This document shows positions 15,900-23,806 of a stretch of 64,000 nt of DNA, piece after piece. The position numbers and the translations under genes were made by a program. The notes under the pieces are model-generated. The model made no database searches, was not told the origin of the DNA, and worked only from the letters and a program-made list of their open reading frames with translations. The stretch lies in assembly GCA_038134525.1 (NCBI GenBank), contig JAYPVI010000004.1, positions 62,001 through 126,000 on the forward strand. The letters are read 5' to 3'. The number at the start of each line of letters is the position of its first letter. The first letter of the stretch is position 1. This DNA is from GCA-002727735 sp038134525. Lineage in GTDB: Bacteria; Bacteroidota; Bacteroidia; Flavobacteriales_D; Parvicellaceae.

Positions 15900-16805
15900 T
15901 TAATTTGATTTTAAGCTGTTGTATTTTTTTACACGTTGGGGATCTAACTGAGAAAGTAAGTTAAACATTTTGAGCTTTAAACCCTGCTCAGAAGGTTGAT
16001 ATATTTTAATTAATTCTTCTGATTTGGCATTAAAAAACAATTGCATATTAAAAGAAGAAGGTCTACTTCTGTGGATTTCCATTAAATCATTGACTGAGGA
16101 AGCAATTTTTTGCAAACATTCATCTCTATTTTCATGGCATTTATCCAAACCTTGAATGTGATAATTATAGTATGATTTTCTTAATGGTGCAAATTGAGGC
16201 TGAAGTAAATTTTGAATTAACCAAAATCGATTATTATCGCTATCACCAGCTTTCCATCCAGGCTCACCTCCATTTTGACAAATGCTAACAATTTGATCAG
16301 CTTTATTAAAATAAGGAGTACCTCCCTCAAAAGAAAAAGAATCGTAATCATATCCTAGGATAATATATATATAAAATGCAAATACATCAGCTAGATTATT
16401 TACGTGTTGACCCTCATAATATAGAATGGGTGAGTTTCTTTCGTAAGTAAAAACAACATCTTCATCTAGAAAGCTAAATAAATTAGTATTATAATCAGAA
16501 TTATATACCGGTCTTTGAGAGCTTACTTGGAGGGTAGCAGTAAAATTATTTCCTTCTCTTTTATCAATTTTCAAAAGGAATGAAACATCAATTTGTTCTC
16601 CTTTTTCAAACTTATCGTTAGTCCAAGTGTACCCGTAATTAACATACTCAATAATGGCGTTTTTTAGTGAAGCAATAATCTCATTATTTGCTGGATTACT
16701 CTGTAATGCCGGAGCTATAATACTTACATTACAATTAAAAACTTGAGAAACAATCAGTTTTGGTGTTAATAAAAAAAGAAAGATGTATAAACACTTTTTT
16801 AACAT
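15900..16805 (-). CDS. porD: DUF4835 family protein, PorD-like T9SS component
   Basis: A signal peptide (LYIFLFLLTPKLIVSQ) precedes a protein with the DUF4835 pattern: FNCNVSI near the mature N-terminus, a region with FSFLDEDVVF, and GYDYDSFSFEGGTPYF. DUF4835 proteins are annotated as PorD and are needed for type IX secretion in Porphyromonas-type systems, although the biochemical role is unclear. The gene order coaBC-DUF4835 downstream of bamD is conserved in Bacteroidetes, which supports the call. It overlaps coaBC by 7 bases. RecN, often the next gene in relatives, is replaced here by dapA. Confidence 0.85.
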   Translation of the reverse strand: MLKKCLYIFLFLLTPKLIVSQVFNCNVSIIAPALQSNPANNEIIASLKNAIIEYVNYGYTWTNDKFEKGEQIDVSFLLKIDKREGNNFTATLQVSSQRPVYNSDYNTNLFSFLDEDVVFTYERNSPILYYEGQHVNNLADVFAFYIYIILGYDYDSFSFEGGTPYFNKADQIVSICQNGGEPGWKAGDSDNNRFWLIQNLLQPQFAPLRKSYYNYHIQGLDKCHENRDECLQKIASSVNDLMEIHRSRPSSFNMQLFFNAKSEELIKIYQPSEQGLKLKMFNLLSQLDPQRVKKYNSLKSN

Positions 16806-17986
16806 TCTTCAATAAAATTTAGAATATCTATCGCTACCTCTTTTTTAGTTTTAAGATCATATGACTTTTCTTTGTAAGGTGTAATTATTGTCACTTTATT
16901 TGTGTCATGTCCAAATCCAGCACCTTTGTCATTCAATGAATTTAAGACTATAGCATCCAATTTTTTGTCTATTAATTTTTGTTTTGCATGTTCTTTTTCA
17001 TTATTTGTTTCCAATGCAAAGCCTACCACAAATTGATTTTTTTTATTTTGAGCTACCACTTTGAGTATGTCATCTGTTTTCACCAATTCTAAGTTTAACT
17101 CATATTCCTTCTTCTTTATTTTGTGGTCAGATATTTTTTTTGGTTTGTAATCTGCAACTGCTGCTGCCATTATCAAAATATCCGTATCATTAAAATATTC
17201 AAGGACAGTGCATTTCATTTCTTCTGCACTAACTACATCTTTTCTAAAAACAGAATCAGGAGTAGTTAAATTAACAGGACCTGTAACTAAAATTACTGAC
17301 GCACCCCTAGATGCAGCTTCTTCTGCAATAGCAAAACCCATTTTGCCTGATGAATGATTTCCTATAAAACGTACTGGATCAATATATTCGTATGTAGGTC
17401 CAGCAGAAATAAGAATTTTTTTACCCTTTAAAGTTGCTTTAGATAGTAAGTAATCATTTAAAAAGAACACTATATCTTCTGGTTCTTTCATTCGGCCCTT
17501 ACCTTCTAATCCACTTGCTAATTCACCTTCATCTGGATCAATTATATGAATCCCTCTTTCAGAAAGAGTCTTAAGATTAGATTGGGTTGATTCATTCTTA
17601 AACATATCCAAATCCATTGCAGGCGCAACAAAAACTGGAGCATTACATGATAGAAAAGTGGCCAATAAAAAACTATCTGCTTTACCAGTCACCAAATTAG
17701 AGATAGTATGAGCTGTAGCAGGAGCGATTAACATCATATCTGCCCATTCACCAAGAGCAACATGATTATTCCATTCTCCTGTATTTTGGTCCTTTATGAA
17801 ATCTTTTAAGACAGGGTTTTTTGAAAGAGTAGATAAGGTAATTGGAGTCACAAACTGCAATGATGACTCAGTAAGTATAACCCTAACGTTGGAACCATTT
17901 TTAATGAGTTCCCTTACTAAGTAAGAGGATTTATAGGCTGCAATACTTCCAGTTACAGCAAGAAGTACATTTTTGCCTTTAAGCAT
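16799..17986 (-). CDS. coaBC: bifunctional phosphopantothenoylcysteine decarboxylase / phosphopantothenate-cysteine ligase
   Basis: Two steps of coenzyme A synthesis. The N-terminal flavoprotein decarboxylase (CoaC) starts LLAVTGSIAAYKSSYLV, carries the catalytic His in NNHVALGEWAD and the PAMDLDMF loop. The ligase part (CoaB) starts at about residue 185 with GPTYEYIDPVRFIGNHSSGKMG and contains AAAVADYKPK. The length of 395 residues is standard for the fusion. It lies 8 bases after rpoZ in the bamD operon. Confidence 0.96.
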   Translation of the reverse strand: MLKGKNVLLAVTGSIAAYKSSYLVRELIKNGSNVRVILTESSLQFVTPITLSTLSKNPVLKDFIKDQNTGEWNNHVALGEWADMMLIAPATAHTISNLVTGKADSFLLATFLSCNAPVFVAPAMDLDMFKNESTQSNLKTLSERGIHIIDPDEGELASGLEGKGRMKEPEDIVFFLNDYLLSKATLKGKKILISAGPTYEYIDPVRFIGNHSSGKMGFAIAEEAASRGASVILVTGPVNLTTPDSVFRKDVVSAEEMKCTVLEYFNDTDILIMAAAVADYKPKKISDHKIKKKEYELNLELVKTDDILKVVAQNKKNQFVVGFALETNNEKEHAKQKLIDKKLDAIVLNSLNDKGAGFGHDTNKVTIITPYKEKSYDLKTKKEVAIDILNFIEEC

Positions 17987-17994
17987 ATAAGTAG

Positions 17995-18333
17995 TTAAAT
18001 TTCAGATTCTTCTTCTGATTCTTCTGTAGGCCTCCAGTAAATTTTATCTTGCTCTAATTCTTGCATAGCAATAGCACCAGACTTGGGTAATCTTTCATAA
18101 TATCTAGACACTTCAATCTGTTCTCTATTTTCAAAAATCTCCTCAAGATTATCTGTAGAAGTAGCAAATTCATCAAGTTTTTGATCTAATTCTTCCTTCA
18201 TTTCTACATTGATCTGATTAGATCTTTTAGACAAAACAACAATAGTTTCATAAATATTTCCTACCGCGGTTTCCATATCCTGAAGATTTCTTGTAATTGT
18301 TGTTCTTTGTGCAGTACTATCTTTATATGCCAT
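17995..18333 (-). CDS. rpoZ: RNA polymerase omega subunit (Bacteroidetes type)
   Basis: A small acidic protein with GNIYETIVVLSKRSNQIN, which matches the Rpb6/omega helix that binds the beta-prime subunit, and an FENREQIEVSRYYERLPK segment typical of the Bacteroidetes version. The Glu-rich tail is also usual. Location between bamD and coaBC is the conserved place for this gene in the phylum. It overlaps bamD by 11 bases. Confidence 0.85.
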   Translation of the reverse strand: MAYKDSTAQRTTITRNLQDMETAVGNIYETIVVLSKRSNQINVEMKEELDQKLDEFATSTDNLEEIFENREQIEVSRYYERLPKSGAIAMQELEQDKIYWRPTEESEEESEI

Positions 18334-19144
18334 TAGATTCTGATTTTAATTTTTCTAATTCTTTTAAACTTGATGAGTAGAAATTTTCAGCTTCCCTGAA
18401 ATAACTACTTTTTCTAAAAGAATCCACAAAATTATGATAAGATTTGATAGTTTCCTCAAATCTTTCCATTTTTTTTGCTTTTACACTGTTTTCAGCGTAC
18501 AAATAATTGGATTTTAATGCCAAAAACATGATATCTTCTTTGTACTGGGTATCTGGGAATTCAGAAAGTGCTGATTTAAAAGCAATTACAGCAGATCTGT
18601 ATTTTTCCATTTTGTAATACAACTTTGCTTTTTCAAAGCTTTTTTTCTCCAATCGAGATCTTAAATCCTTTACCAAGGTATTACAACTATCTACCCAAGG
18701 ACTATTAGGGTATTTACTCATAAACAATTGGAATTCATCAATGGCTTTATAACTATCGGTTTGATCAAGATAATAATCTGGCGAATTACGCATCATACAA
18801 ATGGCTGCGTTGAAAGCGCATTCTTCTGCTTTTACGCTTTGAGGGAAATTTTTTACAAAACGTTTAAAGTAATATCCCGCCAAATAATAATCACCCATAC
18901 AATACTGTGTTTTTGCATAATAGTAATATACTTCTTCACCCTTGTTAGTCATTCTAAAGTAAGACATCAATTCATCCAATAATGGCAGGGTACGGTAGCA
19001 TTGATTCTTTTCGAAATATTCTTTTGCTTTTTCGAATTTCAAATCATAGTCTGACCCTTTAAGAATTTTATTGTACTCAGAACATGATGAAGAAAGCACA
19101 ACAGAAATAGATAAAATAAAAAGATATTTAAGGTTAAATTTCAA
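18323..19144 (-). CDS. bamD: outer membrane protein assembly factor BamD
   Basis: A lipoprotein of the BAM complex that inserts beta-barrels in the outer membrane. The signal peptide ends in VVLSSSC with the lipidated cysteine at about residue 21. Five TPR-like repeats follow, with typical YYLAGYYFKRFVKNFPQS and YRSAVIAFKSALSEFPDTQ. Length (273) is usual for the phylum. The start codon is TTG; no in-frame ATG fits the signal peptide. It heads an operon with rpoZ, coaBC, porD and dapA and has a perfect promoter upstream. Confidence 0.93.
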   Translation of the reverse strand: MKFNLKYLFILSISVVLSSSCSEYNKILKGSDYDLKFEKAKEYFEKNQCYRTLPLLDELMSYFRMTNKGEEVYYYYAKTQYCMGDYYLAGYYFKRFVKNFPQSVKAEECAFNAAICMMRNSPDYYLDQTDSYKAIDEFQLFMSKYPNSPWVDSCNTLVKDLRSRLEKKSFEKAKLYYKMEKYRSAVIAFKSALSEFPDTQYKEDIMFLALKSNYLYAENSVKAKKMERFEETIKSYHNFVDSFRKSSYFREAENFYSSSLKELEKLKSESNGI

Positions 19145-19164
19145 CGAGTTTTATTTTGAATGAG

Positions 19165-19194
19165 CAAATATAAACTTATAAAAACCATGTACAA
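19165..19194 (-). promoter_or_regulatory. promoter of the bamD-rpoZ-coaBC-porD-dapA operon
   Basis: Minus strand: TTG (19194-19192), 19 bases, TATATTTG (19172-19165). Both elements match the Bacteroidetes consensus exactly. Confidence 0.7.
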
Positions 19195-19250
19195 ATCCAA
19201 TCCATCTAAAGAATGTGTATAGTTATGTTAATTATTTATAAAACAAAACT

Positions 19251-19280
19251 TTGTTATGCACATAAAGAATTATACTTTTA
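19251..19280 (+). promoter_or_regulatory. promoter of the alpha-oxoamine synthase gene
   Basis: TTG (19251-19253), 19 bases, TACTTTTA (19273-19280), one mismatch in the -7. Start codon 22 bases downstream. It is divergent from the bamD promoter. Confidence 0.5.
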
Positions 19281-19302
19281 CCCCCCGTAATTATACATTA
19301 TT

Positions 19303-20556
19303 ATGAGAGATATTTTTGACAAAATAAAGCACAATAGAGGACCTCTTGGCCAACACGCCAAAGAGTCACATGGTTATTTTACCTTTCCTAAACTTGAAGG
19401 AGAAATTGCTCCTATCATGAAATTTAGAGGTAAAGATGTTCTTACATGGAGTATTAATAATTATTTAGGCTTATCTAATTTACCTGAAGTAAGAAAGGTT
19501 GATGCCGATGCTTCAAGAGATTGGGGACTAGGATATCCGATGGGAGCTAGAATGATGTCCGGACAAACGAAAGAGCACGAGCAGCTTGAAAAAGAGCTAG
19601 CAGATTTTATGGATAAAGAAGCCGGGTACTTACTTAATTTTGGATATCAGGGATGCATGTCAGCTATTGAGGCTTTAGTTGGAAGAAATGATGTCATTGT
19701 ATATGATAGTGAATCGCATGCTTGTATGATTGATGGTGTCAGATTGCATCAAGGTAAAAGAAAAGTGTTTTTGCATAATGACATGGAAAGCTTCGATAAA
19801 CAAATGGCAATAGCTACCAAACTTGTTGAGCAATCTGGTGGGGGTATTCTTGTGGTGACAGAAGGAGTTTTTGGCATGAGTGGGGACCAAGGAAAACTTA
19901 AAGAAATTGTGGAATTCAGAAAATCTGGAAAGTATGATTTTAGGTTGTTTGTTGATGATGCACATGGTTTTGGAACGCTTGGAGAAAAAGGTCAAGGAGC
20001 AGGCGAATTTCAAGGAGTTCAAGATGAAATTGATGTATTGTTTGGTACGTTTGCGAAGTCTATGGCTAGTGTTGGTGCATTTGTTTGTAGCACAGAAGAT
20101 GTTATAAATTATCTAGCCTACAACATGAGATCTCAGATTTTTGCAAAATCACTTCCCATGCCTTTGGTTATTGGCGCTTTAAAAAGATTAGAGCTGCTTA
20201 AAGGTAAAGAGCAAAGAGAAAAGTTATGGACCATCACCAATGCCTTACAAGGTGGGCTTAAAAAAGCAGGATTTAGTCTTGGAAATAGCAACACCTGTGT
20301 TACTCCAGTCATGTTAAGTGGAACACTTGGAGAAGCAACAAATTTAACTTTTGACTTAAGAGAAAATTATAATTTATTCTGCTCTATAGTGGTATATCCA
20401 GTTGTCCCTAAGGGTATGATTCTTTTAAGACTTATACCAACAGCTGCCCATAGTTTAGAAAATGTAGAATATACGATAGATGTTTTCAAAAAAATTAAAG
20501 GTAAATTAGATGCTGGAGAATACCACTCCGAAAATGTACTTGACACTAATGCATAA
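19303..20556 (+). CDS. PLP-dependent alpha-oxoamine synthase (serine palmitoyltransferase / cysteate acyltransferase-like)
   Basis: A fold-type I PLP enzyme that joins an amino acid to an acyl thioester. It shows WSINNYLGLSNLPEV, the PLP-stacking His139 in DSESHACMIDG, VDDAHGFGTLG at 217-227 and the PLP lysine Lys252 in GTFAKSMASVGAF. The overall sequence looks like a flavobacterial subgroup that differs from KBL and BioF. In gliding Bacteroidetes such enzymes start sphingolipid (serine) or capnine-type sulfonolipid (cysteate) synthesis; sequence alone does not decide the amino acid. The acyltransferase plsC follows after 11 bases, which supports a lipid role rather than biotin synthesis. Confidence 0.88.
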   Translation: MRDIFDKIKHNRGPLGQHAKESHGYFTFPKLEGEIAPIMKFRGKDVLTWSINNYLGLSNLPEVRKVDADASRDWGLGYPMGARMMSGQTKEHEQLEKELADFMDKEAGYLLNFGYQGCMSAIEALVGRNDVIVYDSESHACMIDGVRLHQGKRKVFLHNDMESFDKQMAIATKLVEQSGGGILVVTEGVFGMSGDQGKLKEIVEFRKSGKYDFRLFVDDAHGFGTLGEKGQGAGEFQGVQDEIDVLFGTFAKSMASVGAFVCSTEDVINYLAYNMRSQIFAKSLPMPLVIGALKRLELLKGKEQREKLWTITNALQGGLKKAGFSLGNSNTCVTPVMLSGTLGEATNLTFDLRENYNLFCSIVVYPVVPKGMILLRLIPTAAHSLENVEYTIDVFKKIKGKLDAGEYHSENVLDTNA

Positions 20557-20567
20557 ATGAATTAAAT

Positions 20568-21275
20568 GTGTTGAATTCAATCTTCAACTACATAAAAGTT
20601 CTTATTATTTTTATTAGTACTGTTTTATTTGCTTCATTAGCAACCTTATCATCATTATTCTCAGCTAGGGCTTCATTTTGGGTTGCCAAGAATTGTTGGG
20701 CGAGATCAATTTGTTTAATCGCGGGCTGTAAAGTGATAGTAGAAGGATTAAATGATCTCAAGAAACTTAATGAACCAGCAATATTCTGCTCTAACCATCT
20801 ATCCAGTTTTGATATCATAGCTATCTACATGAGTTTAGATAGACCTGTTTTTTTTATAGCTAAAAAAGAAATAAAGCGTATTCCATTTTTGGGGTGGTAT
20901 ATGTCCATCGCTGGAATGGTATTTTTAGACAGATCAAACCGAGAAAATGCCCTGCAAAGTATGAGAGATGCTGGTAAGGAAATAAAAAAAGGGAAAAACA
21001 TCATTTCATTTCCTGAAGGCACTAGATCAAAATCAAATCAAACTGGTCTATTTAAAAGAGGTAGTTTTATCATAGCTAAAGAAGGGAATATCCCAATCAT
21101 TCCAGTAGCTATAAAGGGTAGTAATCATGTTAATCCGAATGGCACTTTTATACTTCGCAAAGGGACTATTAAAACTAAAATTGGAAAACCTATATATCAT
21201 TTAGACAACGAAACATCAGAAAATTTTGCTAACAGAACTCGTCAAAAAGTTGAATTTATGTTAAATGAGATGTAA
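20568..21275 (+). CDS. plsC: 1-acyl-sn-glycerol-3-phosphate acyltransferase (PlsC family)
   Basis: Transfers an acyl chain to lysophosphatidic acid, or to a related amine or hydroxyl in special lipids. The N-terminal hydrophobic segment (about 10-32) anchors it to the inner membrane. The catalytic motif HLSSFD gives H(X4)D with His77 and Asp82, and the second block FPEGTRSKS binds the acceptor. Only GTG or TTG starts (20568, 20571) fit, since the first in-frame ATG would remove the catalytic motif. Pairing with the alpha-oxoamine synthase raises the possibility that it N- or O-acylates a sphingoid or capnoid base. Confidence 0.9.
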   Translation: MLNSIFNYIKVLIIFISTVLFASLATLSSLFSARASFWVAKNCWARSICLIAGCKVIVEGLNDLKKLNEPAIFCSNHLSSFDIIAIYMSLDRPVFFIAKKEIKRIPFLGWYMSIAGMVFLDRSNRENALQSMRDAGKEIKKGKNIISFPEGTRSKSNQTGLFKRGSFIIAKEGNIPIIPVAIKGSNHVNPNGTFILRKGTIKTKIGKPIYHLDNETSENFANRTRQKVEFMLNEM

Positions 21276-21333
21276 TTCGTCAAGAATTTAAGCAACCTTA
21301 TCCCTGTTTTAAAGTTATTAAAATAAAACTGGC

Positions 21334-21558
21334 ATGATTTTTTATGTAATCATGTTAATTTTAAATGAAATGAGTCTTTTTGAGAAAATAGCATTTTTAG
21401 AAAGTTTTTTTAAAGTTTTTAATATCGAACAGAAAGTTCAATTAAATTCTGAAATAGAAATTGATCAATTACTTAAGAGAATTAATGATCAAATTAAAAT
21501 TTTAGATAATTTGGACGCATCCCATCAAATTGATGTTATGCCCGTTTTTTATAATTGA
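21334..21558 (+). CDS. small unknown ORF
   Basis: A short open frame of up to 74 codons; ATG codons at 21334, 21352 and 21370 are possible starts, the last giving MSLFEKIAFLESFFKVFN. The product would be acidic and helical with no signal peptide and no family that I recognise. It ends one base before the stop of the convergent GroES-like gene, which is the tight spacing seen for real genes here, but coding status is uncertain. Confidence 0.4.
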   Translation: MIFYVIMLILNEMSLFEKIAFLESFFKVFNIEQKVQLNSEIEIDQLLKRINDQIKILDNLDASHQIDVMPVFYN

Positions 21559-21559
21559 T

Positions 21560-21949
21560 TTAATTAAAAAGCTCATCATCTCTAATTAGCATTAAAATAG
21601 CCGAATGAGGGATAATAATGTATTTTTCCTGGTTATATTGGATTTCATACCCACTTTTTTGAAGGTAAACTGCAAGATCACCTTCTTCAGGCTGTAAAGG
21701 AATGAATTTGAGCTGTTCGGCTTTTTTCATCCATGGCTCATCTACTTCCATCATATTGGGAATAGGATAACCTGGTCCAACTTTAACAACATACCCACTA
21801 TGTATTTTTTCATTTACTTCTACACCTGGAGGAAGATAGAGGCCAGACTTAGTTTTCTTAGGAGGATTTTTTGGTTTCACAAGAACTCTATCTCCAACTA
21901 ATATGAATTTATTTAAATCGTCACCTTCTAAATCTAATGACATTGACAT
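21560..21949 (-). CDS. GroES-like co-chaperone family protein, not paired with groEL
   Basis: The protein has the GroES fold signature: ILVGDRVLVKPKNPP, a mobile-loop-like KTKSGLYLPPGVEVNEK, then GYVVKVGPG and a closing PHSAILMLIRDDE. It is longer than GroES (129 against about 95 residues) because of an insert around IPNMMEVDEPWMKKAEQL. No groEL lies nearby. Bacteroidetes often carry such a second, stand-alone paralogue; whether it caps GroEL is unknown. Confidence 0.85.
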   Translation of the reverse strand: MSMSLDLEGDDLNKFILVGDRVLVKPKNPPKKTKSGLYLPPGVEVNEKIHSGYVVKVGPGYPIPNMMEVDEPWMKKAEQLKFIPLQPEEGDLAVYLQKSGYEIQYNQEKYIIIPHSAILMLIRDDELFN

Positions 21950-22010
21950 TGTATTTAATTACACATAATAATTTCCGAAAAATAGAATGATTTTTTAAAT
22001 TTACATATCT

Positions 22011-23792
22011 ATGCTTAATAAAAGAACTATTTTAACCATTCTATTTGCTTTATCATTTTTGGGATATCATTCTCAATGCACCATAGATTACAGTTTTACC
22101 CAACCCGGTATTTACCCTAACCCTATCCCAACGGGATACGCAGGACAACCATATGATCAAGACATTACCTTCGTAATGCCATTAGACACCATGGGTGCAA
22201 CTATTCAAAACTTTGAGATTGTTAGTGTTGGCCTACCAGTGGGACTAACGTGGGTGTGCAATAACGCAGCAAATGGTTGTAATTACAATCCTCAAACCGA
22301 CCAATATGGATGCATCAATATTTCAGGAACACCTCTCATTACTGGCCAATATGATGTGGAGGTTAGCGTACTTGTTGATGTGGTCGCTTCAGGTCAAACA
22401 ATAAACAATGTTCCAGTTGGTTTTGACCTGGATTTTACTATAGATAATGCAGTAATAGGTAATTCTGGATTTACGTCATCTCCATATATGGGTTGCTATC
22501 CACTTCAAGTCAACTTTACCAATAATAACCCAGGTTTATTAGTGTATGACTGGGACTTTGGAAATGGTCAAACCAGCACATTGGAGAATCCACCAACACA
22601 AACCTACAGCCAAGCAGGAAATTACGTAGTGAATTATACCGCATTTTCCAACATGGATACGCTTGATGTCTACACACTTACTGATGTAACCATTCATAGC
22701 ATTACTGATGGATGGGGACCAGAATACATTCCCTTTTTATATACTAACAACAAGCCAGATCCCTATTTTATTGTAAAAGAAAATGGAAATTTGATTTATC
22801 AATCCAGTTTTGTTCATAATGACAATGGACCTAACTCATGGCAAGTCAACATTAATTTAGATCCTGACAGCACCTATACATTGGAAGTTTGGGATGCTGA
22901 TCAAACTGCGGCATCAGCTAGTCAATATGAACTCAGCTTTGGATCGGACGACTACATAGGCAGCCATAACATTAATTTTCTAAGTTGTTCACTTTGCTCA
23001 GCTGGTGGAGATGCCACTGTTAGTACTGTCATTGGTTATCAACAGGTCATGCCCGTTCCAGCAAATCAGAGTGTAGATACAATAAGAGTTGGGACTACAC
23101 CAGGTCAGCCAAATATAATATATGATTCAACAAATTATATTGTGTATACAGATTCTACCAATTATATTTTACAATGGCATTTAGATACATTAGCCCAACC
23201 TGGTCAAATTAATCCAGTTGACTCTATTCTTAATTCAGGGAATTATCATGTCATTGCATATAACTCATTTGGGTGTAGTTCTTCATCTGACACGATATAT
23301 ATTACCTATTGTGATCCAACAGTAAATTTTGATTTAGGCCTTGATGGTGCATTTAATATTTATATAACCAATCTCACAGCAGGATATACAATAGAGTGGT
23401 TCCTAGATGGGCAAATTGACACTTCAGTTACTGGAAATCTTTACACCCCCACCATGAACGGAGATTATCAGGCTAGATTAACAAGCATTTATGGATGTAA
23501 GTATTTTACAGATGTTTATACCTATAATATTGTTGGAGTTTTTACAAAAAATGAAGATTATTGGATTTATCCAAACCCAGCTCAAAACCAAGCAACTTTG
23601 CTCTGGCCAAGTTCAAAAAAATACACATCTGCACAAATTTTAGACTTTAATGGAAGATTAGTTTCAAAGGAACGATTACTCAACTCCCCTCAAGATATTA
23701 ACCTCAGTCATCTAGAAAATGGTATTTATTTACTGTATCTTACTTCTGAAAATGGAAAATCTGAAGTTTCCAGGTTGACCATTCATCATTAA
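22011..23792 (+). CDS. secreted PKD-domain protein with T9SS type A sorting domain
   Basis: A signal peptide (ILTILFALSFLGYHSQ) is followed by a Cys-containing N-region, a PKD domain at about 150-225 (YDWDFGNGQTSTLENPPTQTYSQAGNYVVNY), further Ig-like segments and a T9SS type A domain (WIYPNPAQNQATLL, LDFNGRLVSK, LENGIYLLYL). It should be a surface or released protein. Ligand or enzyme activity not visible. The next T9SS gene begins 14 bases later, so the two are likely co-transcribed. Confidence 0.87.
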   Translation: MLNKRTILTILFALSFLGYHSQCTIDYSFTQPGIYPNPIPTGYAGQPYDQDITFVMPLDTMGATIQNFEIVSVGLPVGLTWVCNNAANGCNYNPQTDQYGCINISGTPLITGQYDVEVSVLVDVVASGQTINNVPVGFDLDFTIDNAVIGNSGFTSSPYMGCYPLQVNFTNNNPGLLVYDWDFGNGQTSTLENPPTQTYSQAGNYVVNYTAFSNMDTLDVYTLTDVTIHSITDGWGPEYIPFLYTNNKPDPYFIVKENGNLIYQSSFVHNDNGPNSWQVNINLDPDSTYTLEVWDADQTAASASQYELSFGSDDYIGSHNINFLSCSLCSAGGDATVSTVIGYQQVMPVPANQSVDTIRVGTTPGQPNIIYDSTNYIVYTDSTNYILQWHLDTLAQPGQINPVDSILNSGNYHVIAYNSFGCSSSSDTIYITYCDPTVNFDLGLDGAFNIYITNLTAGYTIEWFLDGQIDTSVTGNLYTPTMNGDYQARLTSIYGCKYFTDVYTYNIVGVFTKNEDYWIYPNPAQNQATLLWPSSKKYTSAQILDFNGRLVSKERLLNSPQDINLSHLENGIYLLYLTSENGKSEVSRLTIHH

Positions 23793-23806
23793 TGAATTAA
23801 CCTATA

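Noticed and set aside
19675..20022. Minus-strand open frame inside the alpha-oxoamine synthase gene
   Set aside because: Wholly antisense to a strongly conserved enzyme, with no recognisable protein features.
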